From Diadophis punctatus similis (Eukaryota > Chordata > Lepidosauria > Squamata > Dipsadidae): DNA of 64,000 nucleotides. The stretch is from positions 256,112,846 through 256,176,845 of the forward strand of contig JALIGW010000002.1 in assembly GCA_023053685.1 (NCBI GenBank). The letters are read 5' to 3'. Below the pieces are notes generated by a model. The model did no database searches and was not told the origin of the DNA. It worked only from the letters and a program-made list of their open reading frames with translations. Shown here one piece after another: positions 29,690-49,760 of the stretch; the stretch's first letter is position 1, and each line of letters opens with the position of its first letter. The position numbers were made by a program, and so were the translations under genes.

Positions 29690-31250
29690 CATTAGGGAAA
29701 ACTAATGAAGACCCCTATATGAACCCGTACCTGCCTGGTATTTAACCCTGAAGGATTTCTAATTTCTAGATCAAAGGAGTGGTGGGAATCCTGTGAATTC
29801 TGCGCAAGATCAGTAGGAACATGCCAATCTTAGGGAAGAGATCTGCTCGGTCCTCAGCTGGGAGAAACCGAAGAAGGAAGAGCGAAGGCAGCAGCTCGAA
29901 AAGGAGGTTGAATGGAGGTAGAAGCCACAACAAACAGCCTTCAATTCTGGGATAGCTCACCGATCGGTTTGGTCAGGACATGGATGCAGTTTATTCTACA
30001 GAGTTTTGGGATTTAGAGGCTTGTTTTGTGTATTTTGTTATTTGATTTTAAATTAGTTTGTCTCGCGAAGGCCGGCAAGAAGTCTAAAGTGCTGTCTTCC
30101 TTGGATTTTTCATCTTGTTTAACAAACGTGAGTAATCCTATGACCCCCCCCCCCCCCATCTTTAGTCAGGCTGATGTGGCTAGCAAGCTTTCTTTGGGAA
30201 TTGACAGGCTGGATTCAAAGTTTCCGTTTCTGCAACAGCTGAAGTTCTTCAGCCTTCCGATGCAAGATTGGATCTTCGTAGGCTGAGACAGGTGTCTCTG
30301 GCTCTAGTTTGACAGTTTAGAGGGGGGGGAAGGGAGGTGGTGTTCTTTTTGCTTTTAGTGGCTTATGTGTTCTTTTCCTTAGCTTCTCTCTTCCTTTATT
30401 AATGGGGGGTGTTTTTCTTTTGGGGACATTGTGTCTTTTCTTAGTCAAGTAGAATTCCTCCATTCTTTGCCAGCTCCACCCTCATGCTTTGCAATTGTCT
30501 TTTCGGTGACAGAGAAATCACTCTTCAAACTTTTCACTTCCGTCTTTTTTTTTCTTTTAAAGGGTGGTGGGGGAAAGCATCAGCTCCCCAAACCCTGCGA
30601 ATGGGGTTCACTCCGGGATCGAAGGCAGCCAGGTTAGAAGGGAGGTGGATTCCCAACAGTACAATGACAGATTATGCAAATGCTGCAGGAATGGCTAATC
30701 AATCACCGGGCGGGGTGTGAGCCGGATCTAGTTGATCTCTGAATTCGCTTCTAACTCCACACTCGTCTGGAGAGTCAGCGTGACATCACAGAGGCTCCTA
30801 GTCCTTGGAAACCTGGAGGGGGATTACCTGAAGGACCGGGATGCTTCTGCCAAACCTCCTCCTCTATAACTCCTATGCAGACATGGGGGGGGGGGGGAGG
30901 CAGAGAAAAAAAGCCTGGGTAGGCAAGGTGAAAGAAAACAACCGCAGCAGCTGTTAGACGGGGCATGAAGTAATCCTCCTGGCCTTTTCTTTCCCCTCTC
31001 GCTTCTTCTTGCGTCTCCCTTTGGTTTCTGTCGCTCCACTCTTGGACTTTTGGGGAGGGTGTCCCCCCCCGTGCCTGAAAACCAGGCGACTTCTCATCCA
31101 AAGAAGCTCAACGTCTTCAAAGAAAAGCCAGAAAGTCCCGTTGCCTCTTGAAAAAGCACCTTTGGGACACTGAGGTGATACTGTTCTCCAAACTAAAATG
31201 TACCCTGCATTCAGGTGAACACAGATCCTGTCCAGCTCAGGAAAAAAGAG
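29690..31250. other. Unassigned stretch, possible decayed element
   Basis: A 44-codon basic frame starts at ATG 29821 (GKRSARSSAGRNRRRKSEG). A frame at 30026-30286 encodes LAKAGKKSKVLSSLDFSSCL. Both look like pieces of a retroelement gag, but I cannot name the family. Poly-G/C runs occur near 30150 and 30885. Confidence 0.25.
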
Positions 31251-31289
31251 CTCCCAACTTAAGGATACTTAGCATTTTCTCCTCCAGCG

Positions 31290-31365
31290 GATGAATTCAA
31301 GGGAGACTCTGCCCGGACAACTGATGACGCGGCAGAAGGGAGAATTCCCATTGGTCCTTTTGCTC
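31290..31365 (+). promoter_or_regulatory. SXY-type promoter module, copy 3
   Basis: TGACG at 31325-31329 and ATTGG at 31350-31354, 24-base spacing; X1 reads CCCGGACAACTGATGA. A basic hydrophobic frame (MRRLPALPLSAAPLQCPG) follows about 180 bases later. Confidence 0.55.
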
Positions 31366-32207
31366 GTTTTGGCCTCTCCCTATTCCGAAGTTCGAGGAGA
31401 ACTCCCACTCCAGACCCCCGATCTGCCTCTAGGGCAGGGAGCATCGGTGTCTCCTTCCTCTCTCTTTGGGGGCGCTTGTGGGGCAGCAGCACCGTGGGCT
31501 CTGCTGGGCTCCCCCGATGCCTCTGCTATGAGGCGCCTGCCCGCTCTGCCTCTTTCCGCAGCTCCCCTCCAGTGCCCGGGCTCCCTCGCCGGGGCTGTGC
31601 GTGTGGGGCGGGGGAATGAGGAGCTGGACCCAGACGCTTCCCGCCCCCCCCCCCTTTCCAGTGCCGGGCGACCCTGTGCAAAGAAGGGGAGGGGGCGAGG
31701 TCGCTGCTCCTGGAACGAGGGGGGCCGGGAGGCGTCTGGGTCCTGCTCAGCCGACTGGGCTCCAACCGGCACGGACTAATCCGCCATTTATTTTTTTCTT
31801 TTTAAACCAAAAAGGTTTAAAAGGGGGGGACCCGTTTTCCTTCAGAATCAGCTAAGAAGAATCCTTTGGCTGACATTTGTGCTGCCAACAACCGCTGAAT
31901 GAAGGGAGATGAAATGGAGGGAAGCTTCGATCGAGGCCCGCTCAATCGTCCAGGCGAAGCTCCGAGTGGGAGCAAGGCTGCCGGGCGACTCCGAGTTCCC
32001 TGCCAGGCCCGCTGCCAGAGGCCGAGAACGGGATCGCCCAGGACGGACACGGCTTCCTCGAGTTCCCTGGCGGTCTCCTCACCGGCCCTCCCCCCCGGGA
32101 TCCACTGCGTCTGAAAGGGAGTAGATCCCCTGCACCAGTTGTGCTTCTGCCTGAGAGGACGTGGAGGGAGTCCATCAGGAGGTTCCCCTGAGTCCCCTCC
32201 CCCCAGC

Positions 32208-32212
32208 CTTCC
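32208..32212 (+). repeat. 5-bp target duplication CTTCC, left
   Basis: It matches 36947-36951. The empty site is visible in unit D (GCCTTCCATTCC near 55397). Confidence 0.9.
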
Positions 32213-32437
32213 TGTTACGTACGGAGGTACGTTTCCCCAAGTTGTGAGTAGCTCACTGATTGGCTAATCGGGGGCGGCAATCTTGAATGGATGTCAGTGG
32301 CTGACCGCCCCCATGCAAAGCCCTTAAAAGCGGCTTTGCATGGAGCTGGCCGGCAGTTCTGATTTGGCTTCAGCTGTGAACTAATAAAATACTGAACTGT
32401 TACTGCGGCTCCGATCCTTTGTAATGCAAATCTAACA
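32213..32437 (+). repeat. 5' LTR
   Basis: TGTTACGTACGG...TCTAACA, 225 bases. It has AATAAAATACTG near the R/U5 side and an inverted CCAAT-like GATTGG. Confidence 0.95.
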
Positions 32438-32438
32438 T

Positions 32439-32456
32439 TGGCGACGAAGGGAAGCA
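32439..32456 (+). other. Primer-binding site
   Basis: TGGCGACGAAGGG starts one base after the LTR; TGG pairs with the CCA end of a tRNA. Which tRNA was not determined. Confidence 0.6.
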
Positions 32457-32543
32457 GGAAGACGACCCCATCAAAGGACACCTCGTGGCATCCAGCGGCC
32501 ATCTTAGCGCGAATTCTGAAATCCGCCCGGCCAACAACGAAGG

Positions 32544-35500
32544 ATGACTTCACAGGCACAGACATCCACAGCTCCAGCACTATTTGACGCAAAAAAGGAA
32601 ACATGGAAGACATACATGTCCAGATTCCGAATGTTCCTGGTGGCAAATAATCTCCACGACCTACCAGACAATAGGAAGGGAGCCCTCTTCCTCACTTACT
32701 GCGGACCAGATATTTACAACATGGCTCAGGCACTGGTGGCACCGGAAGACATCGAAGAAATCTCCTGGTCCACGCTCCAGAGTAAATTAGAGGAGCACTA
32801 TAAACCCTCAGCCCCGCCGATGGTCAGCAGGAACGAATTTTACCATCGGCGACAACGGGCAGGGGAAACTATAAATGACTTTGTGGCAAGCCTCAGACAA
32901 ATTGCAATCAAGTGCGACTTTGATAACCCGGAAGATATGATGAAAGACCACATCATCCTGGGCATGAGAAACCTATCACTCCAAAAGAAACTGCTAGTAA
33001 AAGCGGGAGCAAAGTTCCAGGATGTCGTAGAAGCGGCAAAATCAGCCGAGGCCTCAGAAACATCTGCAGCAGATGTACAAAAGACGAATTCCGCAGTCCA
33101 CCACACGGATTACCAGCCCGATTGGGCGACAGAGGTTCCGGAGGCCGAGGAGAACACAGCTGGACAAGAGGAAGAGAGCTGCCGCCAAATTCAGGACCGG
33201 AAGGGAAGCCAGAGAGGTGAGCAAAGAAACCTTTACTGCCCCGGGTGCCTGGGAAATCACACTAGAGCGAATTGCAACTTCAAAGATGCAGTCTGCCGCT
33301 GTTGCCAGAAAAGAGGCCACATCGCTGAGGCTTGCAGGGCATCTCAACCAGCATTTTACCAAAATGCCCCATTCCAGCCCCCATTCCAGCCCAGATCTTG
33401 GAGACAACAGCAAAGCCGACCAGGATTCCAGAGGGGCAGACGCAGGGAAGACGGGAGAGATTTCAACCAGAGGGGGTATTACCACACAGTGGGACACTCA
33501 GAAACAGACGCAGATGAAAAGTTCTTCATTACAGCGCAGATCAACGGCCAACCCTGCAGAATGGAAGTGGACACGGGCTCCACATTCACCATCATGCCAT
33601 GGAACCAGTTAACGCAACTTATGCCATTCCTTAGCAAACAGGATCTCAGGGCCAGCGACATCAGACTAAGAGACTTTCAGGGGAAACAAATCACTGTATT
33701 AGGCACGGCAACGGTACCTGTAGAGTTCAAACAATTTAAAGGCAACCTCACACTAACGGTTGTCGAAGGACGAAGGCAAACTCTCCTGGGGGTGAAATGG
33801 CTGAAACCCTTAGGAATCAAAATGACCGGGCTCAACCACCTGCAAAACGACCAGAGGGACGACCTGACCACAGAATTCCAGGAAGTTTTTTCAAATGGAC
33901 TAGGTAAATATAAAGGGAAGCCTATTTCTTTTAATTTAGATCCAAATGTAACCCCCATAAGGCTCAAACCACGCAGAGTTCCCCTGCCACTTCTCCCTAA
34001 GGTCGATGAACAATTAGATAAATTGATAGCACAAGGGGTTCTGGAACCAGTTGAGCATGCCACGTGGGAAACCCCCATTGTTACCCCTATTAAGCCAGAT
34101 GGGTCAATAAGATTATGTGCTGACTACCGCGCGACACTCAACCATGCCCTACAACCCAATGCATACCCTGTGCCAGTGGTGCAACACCTATTGCACTCAC
34201 TGGGGCAAGGGAAAATATTTGCCAAACTGGATCTAGCCCAGGCATATCAGCAGCTGCCCGTGGATGAGAGAACTGCGGAGGCTCAAACAATCGTAACCCA
34301 TAGAGGCGCTTTTAGATGCACTAGGCTGCAATTTGGGGTGAGCATAGCCCCGGGACTGTTCCAAAGCATGATGGAACGACTGCTCCACGGCATCCCTGGG
34401 GTTGTGCCATATTTTGATGATGTCCTCATCTCAGGGGCATCTAAAGAACAACTAATGGACAGAATAAGGGAAGTCCTGAAAAGGTTCCAGGAGAAAGGGC
34501 TCAAAGTAAGGCGCGATAAATGCCAGATAGGAGTCCCCAGTGTGGAATTCCTGGGATTCCTTATCGATGAGGCGGGAATTCACCCCACTGAAGCAAAAAT
34601 TAAAGCTATAAAGGAAGCACCGACACCCAAGAACAAAGCAGAACTGCAAGCATTCTTAGGGTTGCTAAATTTCTATGCTGTTTTTTTGCAGCAGAAAGCA
34701 ACCGTTGCTGAACCACTCCATAGGCTTTTGGGGAAGGCGACCACGTGGACTTGGGGACAAAGAGAGGCCAACGCTTTCCAGGCTGTAAAAGAGCTATTAT
34801 CTTCAAAAAGTCTCCTCGTCCAATACAATACCACATTGCCTTTAAGACTCACGTGTGACGCCTCCCCTTTTGGGGTGGGGGCGGTCCTGAGCCACACATT
34901 CCCAAACGGCTCGGCAGCTCCAATTGCTTTCTACTCAAAGACTCTCTCTCCCGCTGAGAGGAACTACAGTCAACTAGACAAAGAAGCTTTAGCAGCAGTA
35001 GCGGGCATCAAAAGATTCCACGATTACTTGTACGGTCGAACATTTGAACTAGTCACCGACCACAAACCTTTACTTGGACTGCTAGCAGGGGACAGACTAA
35101 CTCCACAATACATGTCCCCACGAATGACCCGTTGGTCCATCTTCCTGGCCGGCTACAATTACACACTCTGCCACAAACCAGGAAAGGACATTTCACATGC
35201 GGATGCCCTAAGCCGTTGCCCAGACCCGGAATTTGTCACACATCCAGCTCCTGTGGCCAACATCCTGCTCATAGATATTGAACACACCAGCCCAGTGACA
35301 GCCAAAGACATCGCAGAACACACCACTAAAGACCAGGTACTGAGTAAAGTTATGAACTGGGTGCTGAGGGGGTGGCCACAGGAAATAGGAGAGGAAGAAT
35401 TCCGAACTTTTAAAACTAAACAACAAGAGCTATCAGTAATTAAGGGTTGTTTACTCTGGGGGGAAAGAGTAATAGTACCCCAAACCCTAAGGAAAAGAGT

Positions 35501-36698
35501 AATTAGAACATTGCATGAGGGTCACCCAGGCATTGTTAGGATGAAAGCCTTAGCTAGAAGTTATTTATGGTGGCCACAGCTAGATCAGGACATTATGGAA
35601 TGGGTGGCCACGTGTGACCCATGCCAAGAATCAAGGCCAGCACCATCCAGAACCACACCATGTGAATGGGAAACCCCAAGGGGGCCATGGGCAAGGGTCC
35701 ACATAGACTTTGCGGGACCAATTGCGGGACAATCCTTCCTAATAGTAGTAGATGCCTACTCCAAATGGCTAGAGGTAGTCCCCATGATAGCCACCACGAC
35801 GAGCGCCACCATCAGGGCACTCAGGAAGTTATTTGCGACCCATGGGCTTCCAGACGTCCTGGTCTCAGACAACGGACCCCAGTTAACGGCCAGGCAGATG
35901 GAACTTTTCCTCGCGAACCTGGGCATACGGCATGCGCTAGTCTCTCCGTTTTCACCAGCGAGTAATGGGCAAGCAGAACGAATGGTCAGACTGACCAAAG
36001 AGACTCTCACAAGAATGGGCCCGGGAGATTGGCAAGAGCGAGTAGACCAGTTCTTGCTCGCCCAACACATAACGCCTTGTGCCGCGACAAACAGGAGCCC
36101 GGCAGAGTTATTAATGGGCAGGAAACTCAGAGCAACATTAGACAGACTGAACCCCAATTACACTAGGGAACCCCCATCAGCAATGCCAGTCCCAGAGAGG
36201 GTATTCAGGACAGGAGACTTAGTGTTCGCCCGAAATTATACAGGCGATACCAAATGGATGAAAGCCACAATAACTGAAGTTACCGGTCCAAAATCATATA
36301 AACTTAGGCTAGAGGATGGCCGGGAGTGGCGTAGGCACATAGACCAACTGAGACAGAGAATAGGAACCTCTCGGCTCCGCCAGCCAGAGACCGAACCCGA
36401 GGAAGACACTGAGTGCTGTCGGGCTCTGCCCCAAGAACAATACAATTACACCGAGACGACGACAGATAGCCCCGACAGAGACCTCTCAGAGGACGACGAT
36501 GCCAGAGGGGAGTCTGCAGCCACCATGTCCGGAGGTTGGTTCCCGATCCTACCGTCGGATGCCAGAGGAACTGCTGCAGGCATGTCAGCGCAGCTCAGAA
36601 ACTCTGAAGAAGCTGAACTGCGCAGATCCCGTAGGGTTATCAAGCACCCATTACACTTACGGGATTATGTTGCAAGGATCAATGCAGTGGTTGGGTGA
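32544..36698 (+). CDS. Gypsy gag-pol polyprotein (1384 aa)
   Basis: A single ATG-to-stop frame. Order: gag-like N part; two zinc knuckles (about residues 232-264, CPGCLGNH and CRCCQKRGHIAEAC); aspartic protease (VDTGS, about 343); reverse transcriptase with YFDDVL (about 622); RNase H (CDASPFGVGAVL, about 771); integrase with an HHCC zinc region (about 990-1023) and a DDE core (D near 1054, D near 1109 in SDNGPQ, E near 1144 in NGQAERM); C-terminal GPxSYKLRLEDG module. RT-RH-IN order is that of Gypsy elements. It copies its RNA to DNA and integrates it. No chromodomain and no frameshift between gag and pol. All catalytic motifs appear intact. Confidence 0.95.
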   Translation: MTSQAQTSTAPALFDAKKETWKTYMSRFRMFLVANNLHDLPDNRKGALFLTYCGPDIYNMAQALVAPEDIEEISWSTLQSKLEEHYKPSAPPMVSRNEFYHRRQRAGETINDFVASLRQIAIKCDFDNPEDMMKDHIILGMRNLSLQKKLLVKAGAKFQDVVEAAKSAEASETSAADVQKTNSAVHHTDYQPDWATEVPEAEENTAGQEEESCRQIQDRKGSQRGEQRNLYCPGCLGNHTRANCNFKDAVCRCCQKRGHIAEACRASQPAFYQNAPFQPPFQPRSWRQQQSRPGFQRGRRREDGRDFNQRGYYHTVGHSETDADEKFFITAQINGQPCRMEVDTGSTFTIMPWNQLTQLMPFLSKQDLRASDIRLRDFQGKQITVLGTATVPVEFKQFKGNLTLTVVEGRRQTLLGVKWLKPLGIKMTGLNHLQNDQRDDLTTEFQEVFSNGLGKYKGKPISFNLDPNVTPIRLKPRRVPLPLLPKVDEQLDKLIAQGVLEPVEHATWETPIVTPIKPDGSIRLCADYRATLNHALQPNAYPVPVVQHLLHSLGQGKIFAKLDLAQAYQQLPVDERTAEAQTIVTHRGAFRCTRLQFGVSIAPGLFQSMMERLLHGIPGVVPYFDDVLISGASKEQLMDRIREVLKRFQEKGLKVRRDKCQIGVPSVEFLGFLIDEAGIHPTEAKIKAIKEAPTPKNKAELQAFLGLLNFYAVFLQQKATVAEPLHRLLGKATTWTWGQREANAFQAVKELLSSKSLLVQYNTTLPLRLTCDASPFGVGAVLSHTFPNGSAAPIAFYSKTLSPAERNYSQLDKEALAAVAGIKRFHDYLYGRTFELVTDHKPLLGLLAGDRLTPQYMSPRMTRWSIFLAGYNYTLCHKPGKDISHADALSRCPDPEFVTHPAPVANILLIDIEHTSPVTAKDIAEHTTKDQVLSKVMNWVLRGWPQEIGEEEFRTFKTKQQELSVIKGCLLWGERVIVPQTLRKRVIRTLHEGHPGIVRMKALARSYLWWPQLDQDIMEWVATCDPCQESRPAPSRTTPCEWETPRGPWARVHIDFAGPIAGQSFLIVVDAYSKWLEVVPMIATTTSATIRALRKLFATHGLPDVLVSDNGPQLTARQMELFLANLGIRHALVSPFSPASNGQAERMVRLTKETLTRMGPGDWQERVDQFLLAQHITPCAATNRSPAELLMGRKLRATLDRLNPNYTREPPSAMPVPERVFRTGDLVFARNYTGDTKWMKATITEVTGPKSYKLRLEDGREWRRHIDQLRQRIGTSRLRQPETEPEEDTECCRALPQEQYNYTETTTDSPDRDLSEDDDARGESAATMSGGWFPILPSDARGTAAGMSAQLRNSEEAELRRSRRVIKHPLHLRDYVARINAVVG

Positions 36699-36709
36699 TC
36701 CAGAAACCC

Positions 36710-36721
36710 AGGGGGGAGGGG
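36710..36721 (+). other. Polypurine tract
   Basis: AGGGGGGAGGGG lies directly before the 3' LTR and is the primer for plus-strand synthesis. Confidence 0.8.
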
Positions 36722-36946
36722 TGTTACGTACGGAGGTACGTTTCCCCAAGTTGTGAGTAGCTCACTGATTGGCTAATCGGGGGCGGCAATCTTGAATGGA
36801 TGTCAGTGGCTGACCGCCCCCATGCAAAGCCCTTAAAAGCGGCTTTGCATGGAGCTGGCCGGCAGTTCTGATTTGGCTTCAGCTGTGAACTAATAAAATA
36901 CTGAACTGTTACTGCGGCTCCGATCCTTTGTAATGCAAATCTAACA
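36722..36946 (+). repeat. 3' LTR
   Basis: 225 bases, matching the 5' LTR at every position compared. Followed by CTTCC at 36947-36951. Confidence 0.95.
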
Positions 36947-36951
36947 CTTCC

Positions 36952-37988
36952 ATTCCCCCAAAGGGCTTCAGCTTCCCAATGACGCCTCGTGAGGCAAATT
37001 TCCCCCTCAATCCCTACGTGGAAAAAAATTTTTTTTCTCCTCATAGTTCAGCTTTCTCTTCCTTTTCCACGATCCCCCTTTCTGTGTTTTGCAATTCCAC
37101 CTTTTCTCCAGCCAGAGATGAGACGCCATTTCCCCCCTCTTCACTTCCCAATGAAGGAGCCTCGTTATGAGGTAAAATTTTTGGAATGTCCAGAGATTTC
37201 AATCTTTTCCTCCATTGTGGAACCAGTTTTTCTTTCTCCTTTCTCCTCAGTCTCTTTCCGCGGGCACCAGAGACGAAGCATCTGAGAAAGGCAGCTGTAT
37301 GTATCGAATTAAAGAAATAAAAGACAAATCAATTAAAAAAACAATAATTTTCCTGGTTGTGGCTTCCCTGCCTGTCTCCCACCTTCCTCCCCTTCAGGCC
37401 GGAGTTCGCGGGGTTCCCCAGAGAGCCTCCCGGTCCTCGTCTTCTGACCGTCCGGCCGTTTCTGACAGGATTTTGAGGCCTCCTCCAATCTCCGTGGAGC
37501 CTACAGGGCGGCTGTTCTTGAGGGAGGCGAGTTCAAATCCTCCAGAGAGGTTTTTCTCCATCTCCACAAACGGTTCCTGTACAGGAAGATGGAGAAAGTG
37601 CCGACTCTGGATATGTTGAAGCCTTTTTCTGACAGGAAGGCATGGAGAGGGGCCTTTCTTCCCCCTACTCCCATGCCCATCATCCCTGCCCTCGCTCTTC
37701 CCCTCAGACGCGCTCCTCTTTCCCGCCCTTTCTACGATCCTGGCACTTTGCCCCAAATCCACCAGGGGACGCCCTCTGCCAAGACAAGGGAACTCCAGGA
37801 GCTTCCCCATTGGCCCACCGGAGGGAGAACGTCACGGCTGGCTTTCCAGAGGGGGCTGAGAAAGAAGTGACATCACTGAGCCTTGCCGCTCTAGGACGCC
37901 ACACTCGCTCTCCTTAAACCCTGGGGCTCCGCATGAGACGGAGAGGCTGCGGTAAAGTGTGGCGGGAGGACATCCAGACGTGCCCCAG
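36952..37988 (+). promoter_or_regulatory. CpG-rich promoter block and untranslated first exon, unit C
   Basis: It contains an inverted CCAAT (CCATTGG, about 37808), ACGTCA (about 37829) and GTGACATCA (about 37868). The first-exon donor GTGAGG follows 37988. The block continues unit C upstream DNA across the Gypsy insertion. Confidence 0.65.
37501..37683 (-). other. Divergent ORF in promoter block C (uncertain)
   Basis: MMGMGVGGRKAPLHAFLSEK, 60 codons, ending SRTAAL-stop. Counterpart of 5855. Confidence 0.2.
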
Positions 37989-38579
37989 GTGAGGGGGGGG
38001 CTCTTCCCGGGATCCATGCTCCCTAGCCGCCTAGGGGGTTCCCTGCAGGGAGAGGCGGGGATGCTGGGAAAGCGGCTGTGATCCGGAGAAGAGCCCGAGT
38101 GGGGGAAGAGGAGCGTCGGCCTTGCGGAGGCCCAGCAGGAGAGGAGAGAAGCCGGGCGAGGAAGAGGCAGGATTCGCACCAGGCTCCCCGAGGGCCCGAT
38201 CCTGTCTGTGGAGGGGGAGAGAAGCGGGACGGCCTCTCCAGCTGCCTCCTTCCCGGCCCTGCTCGGGGGGGACCTGGCCCTGCGCTGGGATGAGCCGCTT
38301 GGGGCTCCGGGCAGGTTGGGTGAAGGTCGCTCAGTGGCTGAATTCCACTTTCTAATTCTTTTTCTTTTTCTTCTTCTTCTTCCCATCTCAGATACAGAAA
38401 CTGGAAGCCATTTGTGGTCTTTGCAAGGGAAAATTTTCTCCTGGGGGAAAAAAAAGAGCGGAATAACTTGCAGGGATCCGTCCTGCAGCCCCAGAAATGG
38501 TCCTGTGAAGGAAAAGGCATCTGGAGACCCACAAGAGTCCTTGGACCCATTTGGAGTTGCTCTGCAGGACAGAGAAAGG

Positions 38580-47025
<8,446 letters not shown>

Positions 47026-47105
47026 ATGCATGGAGTATGGAAAGACCTTTTCTCAGAATAGTCATCTTCTCATAAAAGGATCCACGCTTGGAAGAAACTA
47101 TATAG
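47026..47105 (+). pseudogene. Decayed 17th finger after the unit C stop
   Basis: A 1-base deletion in the TGEKP linker shifts the frame, then [16 protein letters not shown] follows with Cys to Tyr and a 5-base loss in the helix. Confidence 0.75.
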
Positions 47106-47114
47106 CAATTCCAC

Positions 47115-47325
47115 TTAGACTTATTTACCACTCCACAATGCTTTACCACACTCTCTGAGCAGTTTACAAAGTCAGCATATTGTCCCCAGCAATCTGGGTC
47201 CTCATTTTAGCGATCTCAGAAGGATGAAAGATTGAATCACCCATGAGCTGGTGAGGCTCAAACTCCTGGCTGTGGGCAATTATCCTGTAGTACTGCATTC
47301 TAACCACTGACTCACCATGTCTCTA
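47115..47325 (-). mobile_element. Old tRNA-SINE fragment
   Basis: Reverse complement of the SINE family at 19775: TCTGGGTCCTCATTTTA and GGTGAGGCTCAAACTCC (B box). Heavily diverged. Confidence 0.6.
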
Positions 47326-47374
47326 GATTATGCATATTGTGCCTTTCTGATCCAAATGAGGCAAGGTTGAATCC

Positions 47375-48065
47375 AACAAAATGAAATTTAATGTGGAGAA
47401 AAGTAAGATTTTACACCTGGGCAGGAAAATCAGATTACCTGAAACCTGGCTCAAAAATAGTAACTCTGAAAGGGTCCTTGGAGTCCGAATGGATGATCAT
47501 TTAAGCATGAATCACCTGTGTGCGGCAGCAGCTAAAAAAGTGAATACAATCCTTGGTTGTATAAACACAGGAATAGAATCAAAATCACATGAAGTACCGC
47601 TTCATAAAGCCTTAGTAAGTCCACACCTGGAATACTGCATCCAGTTTGCCTCATCACATTACGAAAAAGATGTTGAAACTTTGGGAAAAGTGCAAAGAAG
47701 AGCAGCTAAAATGATTAAAGGCCTGAAAACCAAAACATGAAGAATGGTTGCAGGATTTGGGTGTAGCTAATCTACAGAAAAGAAAGATTGAGAGTGACAC
47801 GATAGCAGTATTCCAGAACTTGAGAGGTTGCCACAAAGAGGAGGGGGTCAATTTATTTTCCAAAGCGCCCAGAGGGCAGGACAAGAAACAATGCATATGA
47901 ACTAATCAAGGAGAGCAGCAACCTGGAATTAACGAGAATCTTCATTACAGTGAAGACAATTAACCAGTGGAACAGCTTTCCTTCAGACATTGCAGTTGCT
48001 TCACCACTGGTGTTTTTAAGAAGAGACTGGATAGTCACTTGTCTGAAAGAGATCCTATAGGAATA
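47375..48065 (+). mobile_element. CR1 LINE 3' half
   Basis: [23 protein letters not shown] and VQRRAAKMIKGLKTKT-stop; 3' UTR remnant to about 48100. Confidence 0.75.
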
Positions 48066-48256
48066 TCAATAGATCCTGAAATGGTATAGGATCTCTTGCT
48101 TGAGCTGAAAGTGTGGATGGGGCACCAGCTGCCAAGGACTTGTACCGGGCTTAGGACTTCAGGCACCAGGGCTCCGTCAATTCCTGGATGGACAGAAGCA
48201 GAAAGTGGGGGAGGGGGCCTTTAAAAAGAAAAAAAAAATCTTCCGATTCACTAGTG

Positions 48257-48949
48257 CATGGATCCTCAAACTACAGCTTGTGGGCCGCATGCGGGCCGCT
48301 AAAGCCATTAATCCGGCCCGCGCAGGGCCATGAGGCTGCCCTGTTCACCTTTCGGCTGAGCAGAGAGCTTACCTTCGCGAGCCCCGTGGGCTGGAACTGA
48401 AAGGTAAGGCCAACAATTTTGGTCTGCAGAGATATTCTGGAGGCGGGGGAGGTGAAAAACGGGGCCCACAGATGTCCCAGGAGGCCAGAAAATGGCCCAT
48501 TTTTGGCAAAAAAAGAGGACTTTTTGCCCACTTTTGGCCTGCCGATTGCTTCTGGGAGCGGGGGAGGTGAAAAATGGGGTGAACAGATGCCCCAGGAGGA
48601 GAAAAACCAGCAAAAATGGCCCTTTTTCACTTCCCCCACCCCCAGAAGAGAGAGAGAGATTTCTCAAGCTCCTTGGGGCTGAGAAGAATTGCTACAAAAC
48701 TGAGTTTCCTGACCACTAGACTCCTAAACCACTGAAAAAATGATCTAGTAAAAAGAAAACCAAAAGAGCAACATGCAAACAAAAACAAATAAAACACCCC
48801 CAGAAGCAAAATATTAAAGTTTAATTTGTGTGCATTGTTTAATGGACTGTTAAATTGGCTGTGCCCACCTAGTCACATGACTACCTAGCCACGCCCACCC
48901 AGTTGGTCCGGCTCTCCAACAGTCTGAGGGACTGTGAATTGGCCCCCTG
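48257..48949. mobile_element. hAT element in the unit C 3' region
   Basis: It starts CATGGATCCTCAAACTAC and ends GTGAATTGGCCCCCTG. The 8-bp duplication CACTAGTG is at 48249-48256 and 48950-48957. Sequence and termini differ from the hAT at 22535. Confidence 0.9.
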
Positions 48950-49143
48950 CACTAGTGGATCCAGACATGAATTAAAATTTCTCTGCAGGAACTCCCATCT
49001 CATCAAATTGGAACCCCAAAATGTTATCAGTACATTTTTCTCTAAAATTAGGTTAATTTTGGGTTGGGCCATAAAAATGATTCATGCCATCTGATAGTTT
49101 GTTTACCAACTAAAAGTAATCTATACGAGTTGAAGATATTTTC

Positions 49144-49149
49144 AATAAA
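49144..49149 (+). terminator. Candidate poly(A) signal, unit C
   Basis: AATAAA in the block conserved with unit B. Confidence 0.3.
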
Positions 49150-49579
49150 AATGCCAAATTAAACCACTTCAATTCCCACTGATTTAAATCTACTCTATCC
49201 ATTTTCTTGCTAAAAGATTTTTTCCTCATCCATAATTTGCATTTCTCGTTCAAACAAATAGTCATGATTTTCACTTTGGAAAGCCACTGACTTTTTTTTT
49301 AGCTATTCCACAAAGATCTTTAATGTTCCCAGATGCAAATGGGCTTATTATGAAAACAACAACAACCCACACCTGAAATGTTGTTCTTTGTCTGGGTGGC
49401 AACCAGATTGGAGTCCTGCTTTAAATTACAAATAACAAATTGAATGTTCTTCAGCATCATGGGATTAACAGTTATTAAAAACAACAGTGAGAAACACTGT
49501 TAGCAATGTACTCTGAGCTGTGAAGATTTAAAGGACCCTCTTGCGGGGGCTCACCCAGACCCCCCCCATTAATCCATCT

Positions 49580-49760
49580 AAGAATTGTGCCAGTTAGAGC
49601 ATTTGCTGAAGGAAATCAGGAGGGATCCCATCCAAGGCTCTGTGGTGACCCTGGCCCTTTTGGATGCTGGGTGTACTAGATGTGTAATTAGCCCAGAGGT
49701 GGTGGAGAAAATGGGATTGAGAATGATATCCATGAAAGTGCCCATTGCCTGCTGCCAGTT
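49580..49760 (+). pseudogene. Gypsy protease fragment
   Basis: VVTLALLDAGCTRCVISPEV resembles a retropepsin active-site region (D-A-G for D-S/T-G). It is cut off by the CR1 at 49761. Only about 60 codons remain. Confidence 0.5.

Larger units (their letters stand above)
32213..36946 (+). mobile_element. Apparently complete Gypsy LTR retrotransposon
   Basis: It has 225-bp LTRs at 32213-32437 and 36722-36946, a primer-binding site, one long gag-pol frame, a polypurine tract and a 5-bp target duplication. I found no difference between the LTRs by eye, so the insertion is very young. It sits in the upstream region of unit C. There is no envelope frame. Confidence 0.95.
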
